A stretch of DNA of 64,000 bases from Chrysomallon squamiferum. Taxonomy: Eukaryota > Mollusca > Gastropoda > Neomphalida > Peltospiridae. The stretch spans positions 10,755,788-10,819,787 of the forward strand of contig CM022673.1 of NCBI GenBank assembly GCA_012295275.1, written 5' to 3'. Of the stretch, positions 1-11,104 are shown one piece after another. Below the pieces are notes generated by a model. That model was not told the DNA's origin and searched no databases. It saw only the letters and a program-made list of their open reading frames with translations. A program made the translations under genes and the position numbers. Numbering within the stretch: the stretch's first letter is position 1; each line of letters opens with the position of its first letter.

Positions 1-96
1 TCAAAACAAAATGACTGCAAATTGCTGTTGTTCATTCTAATTACAAAATAAATAAATAAATAAATAAAATAAAATAAATAAAATAAAATTACAAAA

Positions 97-131
<35 letters not shown>

Positions 132-1164
132 AATAAATATATGCTGTATAGATAGCGGCTTTTGTCTCTTAAAAAATGATTTCTGTTACTTTTAAACAAA
201 AATTCCAGGCACTGATAACAGAAGTGCTGAGTCAGATTCAAATGCTCTTACGGGCGACACTTTGCTAACTATAAAGTCGATGTTTGTCATTTAGTTCAGT
301 GAAGAGTTAAAATTAGCGATATTAAGTGGGGATTTAGAAACGTAAACACAGCTCGCTTCTTACTCTGCACTGGAAACACGCTTGATACTGATACATATTT
401 CTACCCTTACTTCTATTACTAAAGACTGGGATAAGACCGCCACAGTTAAATCTGTTACGATTTCCACCAATACTACAACCTCACAGTTACTATTACTATT
501 GATACAACATCATGTACAACCACTACTAACACACCATTCACAACTACTGCAAAAAATGTACAAATAATACAACCATTTCTACGATTACTACTATCACTAC
601 TACTGTTACTACTAATCCCACTTCTGCTGCTATTACTGTTCTGCTATTCTTACTATTACTGCCTTAAAATGTACAAATAACGCAATTACATCTACTGCTA
701 TTATTTCTACTATTCCTGTACTGCTGTTCTTAAAATGTAAAAATAACTCAAATACATCAACTACTATGATTACTACTATTACTGGCACTGCTACTACTAT
801 GATTACTACTGGTACTGCTACTACTGCTACGTACTGTTATTTGTACTAATACAGCTATCATTACACTCACCATCATTATTGCCATTACTATCACTGCAGC
901 TGCTGAATATACAGTACGTACATACGTGCATACGTACATAAACACCAATAAACATAAGTACAGCACTAACATAATAAATCTATACTTACTGCAGCAATAT
1001 AATTTAATGAAATTTTAACTTTTTCATTTCTAGTAAATTACCATTATATCAAGATTTACAGCATAGCTGTAATTAAAAGAAATGACATTTTCTAATGAAT
1101 CAGGTGAAATACTACTGGTGTTAAATGTCAGTGGAAAATTAATTGCTTGGATTTCTGTATTTAT

Positions 1165-1239
<75 letters not shown>

Positions 1240-1285
1240 AAACCTGCATGATTTTGTCACGAATATTAAATTCGAAAGCTCCATC
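1..1285. other. 5' flank of Hint copy A, mostly simple sequence
   Basis: It holds an AAAT-rich repeat (about 44-138), a short unique stretch (about 140-400), CTA/ACT-rich DNA (about 400-860) and a (CA)n run at 1166-1230 that ends 55 bp before the ATG. I see no coding sequence. Confidence 0.7.
270..276 (+). promoter_or_regulatory. Possible TATA box upstream of Hint copy A
   Basis: TATAAAG followed about 25 bp later by TTCAGTG lies in a short non-repetitive island about 1 kb before the copy A ATG. If real, it implies an intron or long leader across the CTA-rich and CA-repeat region. Weak evidence. Confidence 0.2.
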
Positions 1286-4232
1286 ATGTCTCTGATAACC
1301 AGGATATCTGTCACACAGAAGGTGTATTGGAAGATGGAAGGAACGGATGCTATGGTACAAGATGTCCGGTACTCTCCGGTCACAAACAGCGTGGGTTGTT
1401 TTATAAAAGGAACGACTGTCCTGAAAGGCAGTTACGAAGGAATGGACATTTGTTCCGTCAGTCCCGAAACCGTGTATCTTGGAGGCGAGGGTAAGAACGG
1501 GAAAACCTCAAAAGAACGTGTTCAGTATGAGGTAAAATCGGACAAGTTAATCTACGGTTTCAATGGAGAAAAACCGTTTTTCACAGCCGATCATCCTTTT
1601 GCAACACAGGACGGCTGGCGCGCTCTAGATCCAATGGCAGCCAAAAGAATCAGTCCGTGGCTGGAGATAGGACCTCTGCAAGTTGGGGATTATCTCAAGA
1701 GATTGTCCCCGGTAATGGGTCCGCGTGGTTTCATGTACAAACCGGAAAAGATAGAGAACATGACTGTGGACACTCTTGAAGCTGGCAACTCTCTGTATGG
1801 ACTTCATACTCACGAAGGGCCGAGGTCATATCACGCCAATGGGTATTTAGTTCATTTGAATTATCCTGAAATTTCGTCGAATATGCTTCTACAGTGCTTA
1901 GCTGAGAATTCCTCATCCGAATCAGAATCTATTATCAAATATGTGCTGGACCCTCTGATCAACGATATGCATGGTGAGCAGGGAGAAGTGTTTCTGCAAA
2001 ACATAAAGAACGGTCTACAGCAGCCAGAAAGGTATCATCCCAAAACTCACCTTCCTTTGGATGAGGTTACACTGATTAACATGCCTCTGATTTACGAATT
2101 TGGAAAGGGAGGGGACTACATGCATCCAAGAAGTTTGTCCATATACAGAGGCAAGATATTTCTCGATGATGAATTTGTTCCGTCTAAACAAATTAACGAT
2201 AATCAAATCTGCTGGACAAGATATGTATACGGGGTCGCTCAACATGGAAATGTTCATCTAGATCCTGACAGAATGACTGGATACGGACGTCTCAGCGGCG
2301 ATGGATATTTTTCAGATCGAGGAGTACCCCATGTGAAGTTTTCCACAAGGTTGCCACTGAACGAATATAATTGTCAGGTAGGAGTCTCCCCTCTTGGGAA
2401 TGGCGGATTTGAAATGAAACCATGGGGATCTGTACTGATGGGTTTTGAAGAAAATTTAGTAACAGGACACATGCAGAAAATTGGCAAAGTCGTGATGCCG
2501 CCTATGATTACAGAGGCAGACGACTTAAACCACGGAGTCGTATATACTATAGATGAGAAAACCCAAGGACTGAGAGTGGTAGTAAATGTTCCTATAGAGT
2601 ATTGTGCAATCGAAGGCGGTCCGGAATACATGCGTATGGAAGGATTATTCAACTGGGACTTTTCATCACTGCATGGCACAGCAATCAAATATGACGCAAA
2701 TGCTCAAGGCTTCGAAGGCGAAACATTTAAATGGACAGGACAACTCCAACACAACGACGCAGCTCAAAGAAGGATACTGCAATTTCGGACTGCATTTATT
2801 CTCCTACAGAAATCAAACTCATCATCGACGTCCGACATGAATTCAACTGAAATAATGGACCACCGAAAGTCTCTCGATCTTGCCAATGCTACGAGAACTG
2901 AAGATCTTAACTTAGAAGAACTCTTTACCTTAGTAGCACCGCCTCAGTCAACGGTTCATCAGCTGTCCTTTGACCTCATCAAGAACATGATGACACACGA
3001 GTTAAAAGAGGAATGGCGTGAGGGTATTCTTGGTATTACAAAACCGGATATCGGAAATCTGGAACAATTTGCATTAAAGAATTCTGATTTCCTTGCGAAC
3101 ACATTCGGTGCAGGATACATAGGCAGCGCTCTGTCGACCAGTCCTTTTTATGAAAACAAATTCACTGAAGACGATAAAAACAAACTGTTGTATTTTTGGT
3201 CTGGAGATAGCAACAGCAGTTTGTCTCGGAGCAAGGACTATTCAAATATAAATACTGTGGTATCTGTGCGTGCCTATCTAGATGTATGTCCTAATTTGAA
3301 GAAATATGCGAAAGATAACCCTAAAGAATGGGCGAGGAGACTGTTTGAAAAATTTGAAGAGCCGGAGGTAATGAATATGTTCATTCTGAATTTAGATGCG
3401 GCTCAGTCGAATGCTCTGCTACAAAAACAGTGCATGGTACTTCAGTGCCTTGCTCCGGATGTTAATTATGGAGCTAAACTTCACAAAAACGTCATGATCC
3501 AGAGGCTGAATAACATAGGCAAGAAGTACAAGGGTTCGCAAGATGACTGGGAGATTATGAAAGAATTCATGTACGATGCGTTTGGTCAGTTAATCACTCG
3601 TATCGTCAACGGCACTGATGGTCTGGACAAGCTCACTTCAAAAAACTGCAACAACTGATAGCGGACAGCAAAGACGAAGTCAAATTCATTACTAATGTCG
3701 ATTACATGTCTTTTATGCAAAATCTGATGACCCAAGGGATATCTCTTTGGGCCAAGGAGCCAGGTTTGATAATGGACAGATTAGGTAAAGTTTTCAAGAA
3801 AATGACGAGTAAAATGCCTTCCAACAGCGCAGTCGGAAAGGTTCTTAGCGCTGTAACTTCTATAGCAATGTGGGCGTTCATGGGATACAGTGTTATTAGC
3901 CAGTTCATGAACTGGTCTAATTTGTCCGCGGAACAGAAGGTATCAGCAGTTACGAATGCCGTTAGCTTTGCATTTGGAACTCTGGGAAAGCTTCCCGATA
4001 TGGTAGAAACGATGACAAACCTAAAAGAATATGCTGGAACCTTTAAATTTGCTAAAAGGTGGTCGAAGATGACCAACAGTAAATTCTCGAAAATCAAGGA
4101 ACAGGAACTTATGGACGATATGATCAAAAACGTGGAAGGAGTTCCCACCACTGACGATGTTGAAATTCTCGAATCTGAGCAAGCTGTTCAAAATGGAAGC
4201 ACTCCTGTAAGGGAACAGAAAATGACTAAAAG
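1286..4232 (+). CDS. Copy A, coding exon 1 (Hint domain plus body)
   Basis: This exon is almost 3 kb, very long beside the roughly 110 bp exons of the nearby TMC gene. The start ATG at 1286 is chosen because it places the Hint Cys about 38 residues in, close to residue 30 in copy B. The first frame ends at a TGA at 3656-3658, and similarity to copy B continues uninterrupted in the +1 frame from about 3646 to the splice donor AG|GTATTT at 4232/4233. The donor interrupts a codon after its second base, exactly as in copy B. Confidence 0.75.
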
Positions 4233-4651
4233 GTATTTCTCTTTGTTAAATCTACCGTTTGTTAGCGTCAGCATTATTTCTAAACATAAAACCAGTAAAA
4301 AGTATTTTTGTTAAAACCTACTATTTTTCAATAATGTGTCTAAATAGAAAACGACAAATAGGTATTTTTGTTAAAACCTATGATTTTTCAATAATATATC
4401 TAAATAGAAAGTAACTAAAACGTATTTTTATTTAAACCTACTATTTTTCAGTAGTGTCTAAATAGAAAATGACAAATAGGTATTTTTGTTAAATAAATCT
4501 ACGATTTTACAGTGCCAGCATTTACTTTTAAAACTTAAGACGTTTCTGAAAGGAAAATTTAATCGTCTAAATTAATGGTTAATTTGTTAGCATTTTAATT
4601 TTTATCGTTATGATTAAGGTAATCCATATAGGATGTTAGAAACGCGTTTCG

Positions 4652-4682
<31 letters not shown>

Positions 4683-5700
4683 GTATGTATGTGGTGTGTG
4701 TGTGTGTGTGTGTGCGTGCGTGCGTGCGTGTCTGTGTGTCTGTGTGGGTGTGTGTGTGTGTTTTACAGTATTATAAAAAAACAAAAATTGCTTGCAATTA
4801 AAACTAGCCATTACTATTTTTACAATTTTAAATATATGCTGAGAGCATTTCATTTCTAACCTTTATTTTCGTTAACGTGAATATTAGAATGACGAAATTT
4901 TACAACGTAACCACCAAAGCGATCAAGCTATTTAACATTGCCGCTCTGGGGGCCGCGACGGTTGCTATGGGATTTCAGATAGCTCGTGACTTTGAAGAAA
5001 ATCAGAAGACGTCTGTCAAAGTACTGGATATTTGTCAGGTTTGTAAATTAGTAGGGACTTAATCGGAGTGTGTGTTTTGGAAATACCGATAACCGGAGGG
5101 TAACCTTTTTCTTATTTCTTTTGCACATATAAATATAAATGCAGATATAATTGCATACAATTTGCTGTCAACGAGAACTTTGTACATATTTACAATTTAT
5201 ATCTATTATTGCTAACAAAAACAAAAACAAAACGAAAAATGAAAAGAATAAAATAGAAAAATAACATCAGTAACCAAAAATCTCCAACAACTCCCCCAAA
5301 AGAAACAACAATAAACAAAAAAACAACAATAATAAAAAGTACAGTAATAATGATAAAACAAATTACAGTATGCTGTATCACTACTGTTTTTACAAAGGCC
5401 GTGAAATGTATTATCCTGTCTATGGGATTGTGTAATATAAAACATCTGTTTCTGCTAGCCGGAAAAAATAACTGTTAGTTTTTGTTTTGTTTTTTTCTCT
5501 CTCTTTTTATCTGAGGATCCTTAAGCATATATTTTACGCAACGTAACCGTAATTAAAAGCATTTTCAGTCGGTTAGTGATTAATAATGAATTGAGTGGCT
5601 CGTTAAATAAAACATTTCCTTCCTTCCTTCCTTCCTCTGAACCATCAATATCACGCATGGATTGAAAAATGTTAGTTCAGGTTTACGTTATGCAGTTTTT

Positions 5701-5792
<92 letters not shown>

Positions 5793-6101
5793 CAGGCTGC
5801 TGTTCTTGGCTTACAGGTTACAGTTGAAACCCTTGCAATGGTTTTCTCCAACGCTGTACTTTCAAGCATGGGCTCCGTCCTCGCCATCGTAGGCATCATT
5901 GTCGCCATCGTCCTGATGGTCGTAGGCAGAGATCCAGTGAGGACGAAAAACCAGGGAGACAACTTTATAGACACCGATTTTAAAACCTTTCTTGCAAAGA
6001 TTCCCAAACCACCAGTGAAATGGCTTAACGATTTTCACAAAAATAACGAAGATAAAGATGATACAAAAAATACTATAATTCATTTTAATATATATATATA
6101 A
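1286..6101 (+). CDS. Hint-domain protein, copy A (3 exons, frameshifted)
   Basis: Exons are 1286-4232, 4888-5038 and 5796-6101, placed by GT..AG borders, by matching exon lengths (exon 2 is 151 bp in both copies) and by alignment with the paralogue at 11105-17079. Seen: an N-terminal Hint-like domain with candidate nucleophile Cys38 in GCFIKGT, a block-B-like TADHPF, and a terminal block with SYHANGYLVHLN. A long unrecognised body follows, then hydrophobic stretches near MWAFMGYSVISQFMNW, in exon 2 and in exon 3. No signal peptide is visible. Known of the family: Hint domains cleave or splice themselves through the first Cys. Inferred: self-processing that frees a large membrane-seeking C-terminal part. 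Oddities: a 1-base loss in the A-run at 3640-3645 breaks the frame (stop at 3656-3658), and downstream coding resumes in the +1 frame. With one base restored, the three exons sum to a multiple of three (about 1134 aa). The C-terminus reads into a TA repeat. Function unknown. Confidence 0.72.
4233..4550 (+). repeat. Tandem ~60 bp repeat carrying splice-donor copies
   Basis: From the end of exon 1 of copy A, a unit of about 60 bp (GTATTT..GTTAAA..CTA..TTTTTCA..TCTAAATAGAAAA) is repeated, imperfectly, about five times. GTATTT recurs at 4233 (the exon donor), 4302, 4362, 4422 and 4480. Confidence 0.8.
4888..5038 (+). CDS. Copy A, coding exon 2 (hydrophobic segment)
   Basis: The acceptor AATATTAG ends at 4887 and the donor CAG|GTTTGT follows 5038. 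The 151 bp length and the phase equal those of exon 2 in copy B. It encodes a small-residue-rich hydrophobic helix around FNIAALGAATVAMGFQIARD, which aligns closely with VFNIIALAAAVVAMGFQIARD of copy B. This is likely a membrane or membrane-associating helix. Confidence 0.75.
5699..5792 (+). repeat. Compound ATTT/ATT/poly-T microsatellite
   Basis: About 9 TATT units, then about 9 ATT units, then a T-run of about 28, ending at the acceptor of Hint copy A exon 3. Confidence 0.95.
5796..6101 (+). CDS. Copy A, terminal coding exon (hydrophobic segment)
   Basis: The acceptor TTTTCAG ends at 5795, directly after a compound ATTT/ATT/T-run microsatellite that supplies the pyrimidine tract. The 102 codons include a strongly hydrophobic helix around SVLAIVGIIVAIVLMVVG, then a charged tail. 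The tail is longer than in copy B because the reading frame runs through low-complexity sequence into a TA repeat near 6090 before meeting a stop. Confidence 0.72.
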   Translation, partial: AAVLGLQVTVETLAMVFSNAVLSSMGSVLAIVGIIVAIVLMVVGRDPVRTKNQGDNFIDTDFKTFLAKIPKPPVKWLNDFHKNNEDKDDTKNTIIHFNIYI

Positions 6102-6921
6102 TTCGTATTTCTCATGCAGTAAAATACATGAATATATATATATATACACACCCTGAATATTAACTACGGTACATATACACTGTTTATTGTCTGATATATA
6201 ATGCACTCTGTAGTAACAACAATAAATATTTTGTAATAAGTGTGGTATATGCTCTATGTTAACTATAGTATTATCTAAAATGTCTACACCTTATATTAAA
6301 TGTATGTATCTATGATAAATATGAATTGAAATATCAAATAAATATTGTATACATTACAATAATCTATAAACGAATAGTGTATATTTACTATTAATTTATA
6401 CATACACAGTAAACTGTTTTTTTTAGTGTGGTTATGTATTAGTGGAAGTAATAGTTATTTGTTTGTGTTTGTCAAAGTTGCAGAATAAAACCATTTTCGG
6501 TTTTCACTTGTTAGTGTTGACATTGAAAAAGCAGAAGCAACAAAAACAATATCAACTGTAACAACAATAATATAAAAAATATATAAAAAAAACCTTAATA
6601 AAACAAGAGAAAAAACAATAAAAATCTCAAACAATATAAATAAAAGACACCTTCCCCCCAAAAAAAAAAAAAAAATTAATAACAGTATGAAACAAAGGAA
6701 ATCAAATAAAATTGAAGATAATTTTTTAAGAAAAAACTCGAAAAACAAATTATAAATAAATAAATAAATAAATGAAAAAAACGAAACCCAAATTTAGAAA
6801 AGGCATAAAACAAATAAATTTAAAAACAAAATGAAAGCAAATGAAATAAAGAATTTAAATAATTAAGCAGTAAAATAAATTTAAAAACATATAATAAAAT
6901 AAATAAAAAAAAATTATACAA

Positions 6922-6960
<39 letters not shown>

Positions 6961-7690
6961 TAAAAATAAACACCAAATCAAAAGATGTGAATAATAACAG
7001 AATAACATAAAAAATAAATAAAATGAAATTACAAACAAATAAAAACAGTAACAATCTCGAATTCTTTAAAAGAGTGACACAGGAAATAACTGAGAGTTTA
7101 TTTACTGACAAATGAATTCTGCATAATAATGACCGACACGAGTTGACAAGGGAGATAATTTGAATGGATTCCGTATGCAAAAAAAAAGAAGAAAAAAAAG
7201 GTTACTACGCAAGGATGTAAATAAATTAAAAGGAAAATTAAAAGTAGAAAAAAAAAAAAAAAAATATTAAAAAATAAAACAAAAACAATGGAAAAAAGAA
7301 AAACAATAAAAATTATAAATAAATAAATAAAACAAAACAAAACAAAATAAAATATTCGAAAGTGAAAAAAGAAAATAATAAGAATAATAAGTAAATAAAA
7401 AATTAAAGAAGAAAATTAATAAAAAAGAAAATACAAACAGAAAATAAATTAAAGAAAAACGACCTTCTCAAAAAAATTGTTTAACAACACCGCAGCACAA
7501 AAAAAAAAAAAAAAAAAAAAAAAAACCAACAACAAATAGGCTACTGTGTTATTTAAAGGTAAATAAAACAATTATTTAAAAGTCAGTGCTAATATCTTAC
7601 ATGTGTCTCTGTGTGTGCGCACGCTATGCAGTATGTTGAAAACAAAACTAATTATCACCGATACTTTTTACAAATTTCTTATAAAAACCA
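6102..7690. other. AT-rich gene-free stretch
   Basis: The 3' flank of copy A: TA repeats, then A-rich DNA on the + strand with long A-runs (about 6927-6958 and 7498-7526). Open frames here are low-complexity Phe/Leu-rich artefacts. No gene seen. Confidence 0.7.
6221..6226 (+). terminator. Candidate poly(A) signal, Hint copy A
   Basis: AATAAA lies about 120 bp after the copy A stop codon and is the first good match downstream of it. Confidence 0.35.
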
Positions 7691-7699
7691 TTAAGTTTA

Positions 7700-8160
7700 A
7701 AAAAAAAAAAAATAATAATATCCTCACATCCTCATTACAAAATAAACTGAAAGTAACTGGTGTCAGGTCCGGACAGTCTATCAAAATGTGATGCACTGTC
7801 AACAACAGACACTAACACTTTTTTCAAAATAAAAGTATGTGTAAAATAAGTGTGACCAATACAGGATATGACAACTTCATCCTTCCTTGATCGTCTGTAG
7901 GAAGAGAGCCTGATCCCACACACAACCAGAGACTTAGGCTCTGGCTTGGTGCATTTAAAAACATCTCCTGTGAACAGCTTGTACGTTGACGCAAACGAAC
8001 CTTGTTTTGGATGCTAGACGTGCAAAGCTATCTCTGCAGTAAAACTTTACTAAAACATCCTGCACACGACACGGTATTTGACAGTATTTGAGGTTGTCTG
8101 ATGCAAGGCCGAATGCCTGTTAAAACATTTGGTCTTCGCATCAGGCTGTTTGTTCATTGC
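7700..8160 (-). mobile_element. Decayed non-LTR retrotransposon fragment (minus)
   Basis: On the minus strand broken frames give SSYRRSRKDEVV, IGHTYFTHTFILKK and, further 5', a degraded version of the end of an RNase H domain. The same order of motifs occurs in the better preserved + strand fragment next door. Many stops are present and there is no reverse transcriptase core here. This is a dead 3' fragment of a LINE-type element. Confidence 0.6.
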
Positions 8161-8329
8161 CCTCAACACTGATTTTTCAGACATCTTGGAAACACCTACG
8201 TATTTTTGTTCTTCCACTATGGTGTGTTAAATCACCAAACGTTATGCTGGATCTTATACATCTTATAAATAATACACAGATTTTATTATTTATCATCAAT
8301 TTTTCATGGAAATAAATAAATAAAAAAAA

Positions 8330-9353
8330 AGATTCCGTGAATTTATCCCTGTTTATACGGATGGATCGCGGGATGTGAATTCTGTGGCTTGTGCAGCAGT
8401 TTTTTCCATCGGATATATCGTTTTCCATGAGGTTGATTGATTCGGCATCAGTTTTCACTGCTGAAGTTCAGACAATCCTAAAAGTCTTGGAAAAAATTAA
8501 ACGTTCCTTTGCATCCAAATACATTATTTTCACACTCACTTTCATGTTTTCATGCTGTACAGCACATGACGCTGGCGTATATCCCTTCTTGATTGCGATA
8601 TATTTTTTTGTGCTGGATTGTCTTTAAATATTCATTCATTCATTCATTCATTCATTCATTCATTCCTTGATCTCGACAGTTACACGAAAGTGTATCTTGC
8701 AATCTCATGTCAATACAAATATTTTTTGCTGGGTATCCAGCCATGTTGGCATCGCTGGCAATGAAAAGGAAGACACTGCTGCCAAGTTTGCTTTAGGTTT
8801 GCCTTGAGTCGAGCTTGGTGTGCCTTACAACTATTTTAAACATACAATTCACCAATATATATATTTTTCTATTTGGCACGGTGCGATCGCGAACAAACTT
8901 CATTCTGTGAAGCCAGTCCCGGGAGAGTGGCAGTCCTCCTACAGGCGATGCAGGAACGATGAGATAGACTTGTGTTGTGCTCGCATCGGTCATACTTGTT
9001 TTTATCCCATTCATTTATGCTTAAGAAGGATTGTCCACCTCAGTGTGAACACTGTCAGTGTCCTCTGACAGTGCGCTACATTCTGGTGGAGTGCGATCAT
9101 CTTTGGCAGATACAGAGGGATGTATTTAGTTAAATAGGTGTGAAGGAATCATTTGAATTTCATCCTGAACTTGTTTCAAAATTTCTGAGAGTTAGAGAAT
9201 TTTACCATAAATCTAAATTTTACTATAGTGTGACACTTTTTGCACAGCTCTTGTCAACTATGTTTTGCTTAGTTTTAATTTTTAACATTTGTATAGAAAA
9301 TATTCACCATTTTGGTATATTTATTTTTGTTTTGACACCCAGTAGCCGACATA

Positions 9354-9385
<32 letters not shown>

Positions 9386-9430
9386 TTGTGCCTGGGTTGT
9401 CGTTAAACATTAATTCATTCATTCATTATA
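8330..9430 (+). mobile_element. Decayed non-LTR retrotransposon 3' end with RNase H
   Basis: In broken frames one reads VYTDGSRD near 8351 (first RNase H Asp), FTAEVQTILKVLEKI near 8456 (catalytic Glu region), FCWVSSHVGIAGNEKED near 8725-8775 (the conserved GNE-x-D segment) and CEHCQCPLTVRYILVECDH near 9040-9100 (a C-terminal CCHC-like knuckle). An ATTC tail ends it near 9410-9428. An extra ATTC-tailed piece interrupts it at about 8560-8664. Many stops and frameshifts show it is inactive. Confidence 0.75.
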
Positions 9431-11104
9431 ATACCAAACCATAAATCCACTCCTGCTTTCACATTCGCATGCACGCCCGCTCTCTAACACGCACACACAC
9501 ACACAAATATAAGCGCACTCTTTCATACACACTCTTGTATGTTCAACATTAGCAGACATTTCAAATAAAACATAATATTATATAGTATACGAGTCTAAGA
9601 AACGTAAAGTACAGAGATAGAAAGAAAGAAAGAAAGAAAGAAAGAAAAAGACACGCAATTAAGAGTTTATAATTCTATGTTTTAATGAAAATGTTTAATA
9701 TTACACGCACGCATACACGCACACTCCCACTCCCTTACGCACATGCTTCGTCCCGCACAAACACACAGACGTCTTCCATTATTTCTTTATTAGAAGCGTT
9801 TCGAGAAAATACGCTTGTCGAAGAATATTATTTTGATTTTAAATCTTATAATACAGTATAACTGTCTGTCAGAACCAGTTTTTTTCATTTGTTATTTCAA
9901 GTATATAAAGCATATGTTTAACTTACAGAGGTTTTCTCTTATTCAAAGTATAATCCCGGGGTGAAATACTCTGGCTAGAGGAGATTTTATATAAGTATTT
10001 ATATATATTACTTCTAATTTAGTAATCAGAACTTATGAATATGTTAATTTAAAATAGTTAATATATAAAATATAAAACTAAACATTTGTTTGTATGTTCA
10101 TTTTATTTCTAATAAATCCAATATTTCTTTAAAGCGGTATAAAACGAAGATCGTCGAATGTCGATGAATATGTTATTTTACATAAAATGTCATAAGAACC
10201 TGAGAGACAGGTTTCAAAATACACGGTGGAAAGTTGCTGAAATGTTCCTGTTTGCGTACCACATGACTATTTTCTGCAGCTAGAACTTGTGCCCGTAATT
10301 TTTGTTTACGTTTAGTAAATTTAGGCTGCATTCCAAATTGAAATGCTAAATCTTTTGTCAGTTCTGTGAAAAACAATTTACTAACACTGATAATTAGGTT
10401 TCACTAAGCTATTTATGATAGCATGTGAACAATTAAATATATTTAATTAACTGACAAAATAATACGATAAACAGAACTTCGCGACATAGCTGTAATGAGT
10501 AATTGTGAATACTAATTGTTCTGAATATTTACGATGTTGTCTGTGGCTGATCTGTGACACTCTATCGTTTGTGATGGATATAAAACAGAAGTAAACCTGC
10601 GTCTGGTTTTGGAAAGATAATAAACAAAAACATCGACAACAGTAAGAATTGTGAGAAAAATAGGCTTAATGATTAAACAAGAAAAACATCAAAATCAGCA
10701 CACAACAAGGAGAAAGGTAGAAGCAGCAGCAGCAACAACAACAACAACAATAATAATAATGGTGCTGATGATAACGATGTTCATAATAACAACAACAACA
10801 ACAACAACAACATTAAATAAAAAATAAAATAATAAAAATAAAATTATAGAAAATAACAGTTGTCATTATATCAAATACATGTTCACTTGAATGAGAAGTA
10901 CAATTAAATACTAAACGATCACAGCGTAATAACTAATGTCACTAAATCAGCTGAATATCGTTAAAAATGCCAGAAGCTAATTTATCATAAAGTGCACCTG
11001 CCTCTACATATAAAGCGCAAAATGCAGGCTTAGACGCGAGAATCTGCAAATAAAGAATCTGGTGTCAGTAATCAGTTTGAATTCGGCTTGTGAAATAATC
11101 CAAA
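9431..11104. other. Intergenic stretch before Hint copy B
   Basis: It contains a GAAA repeat (about 9620-9650), AC-rich patches, and ACA/AAT repeats (about 10725-10815). A 67-codon minus-strand frame at 10173-10376 has normal-looking composition but no family I recognise; it may be a transposon scrap. No gene is supported. Confidence 0.6.
11009..11014 (+). promoter_or_regulatory. Candidate TATA box of Hint copy B
   Basis: TATAAA stands about 95 bp upstream of the copy B ATG, in the unique stretch between simple repeats and the gene. A start site around 11040 would fit. In such AT-rich DNA chance matches are common. Confidence 0.35.

Noticed and set aside
3706-4314. A separate 202-codon gene after Hint copy A exon 1
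   Set aside because: It is the continuation of copy A in the +1 frame after a 1-base loss, aligning with the same region of copy B; its end runs past the splice donor into repeats.
6455-7340. Several Phe/Leu-rich minus-strand frames
   Set aside because: They arise from A-rich simple sequence read as poly-Phe and poly-Leu.
10173-10376. 67-codon minus-strand frame with normal composition
   Set aside because: No recognised family, splice partners or conservation visible; kept only as a possible transposon scrap.
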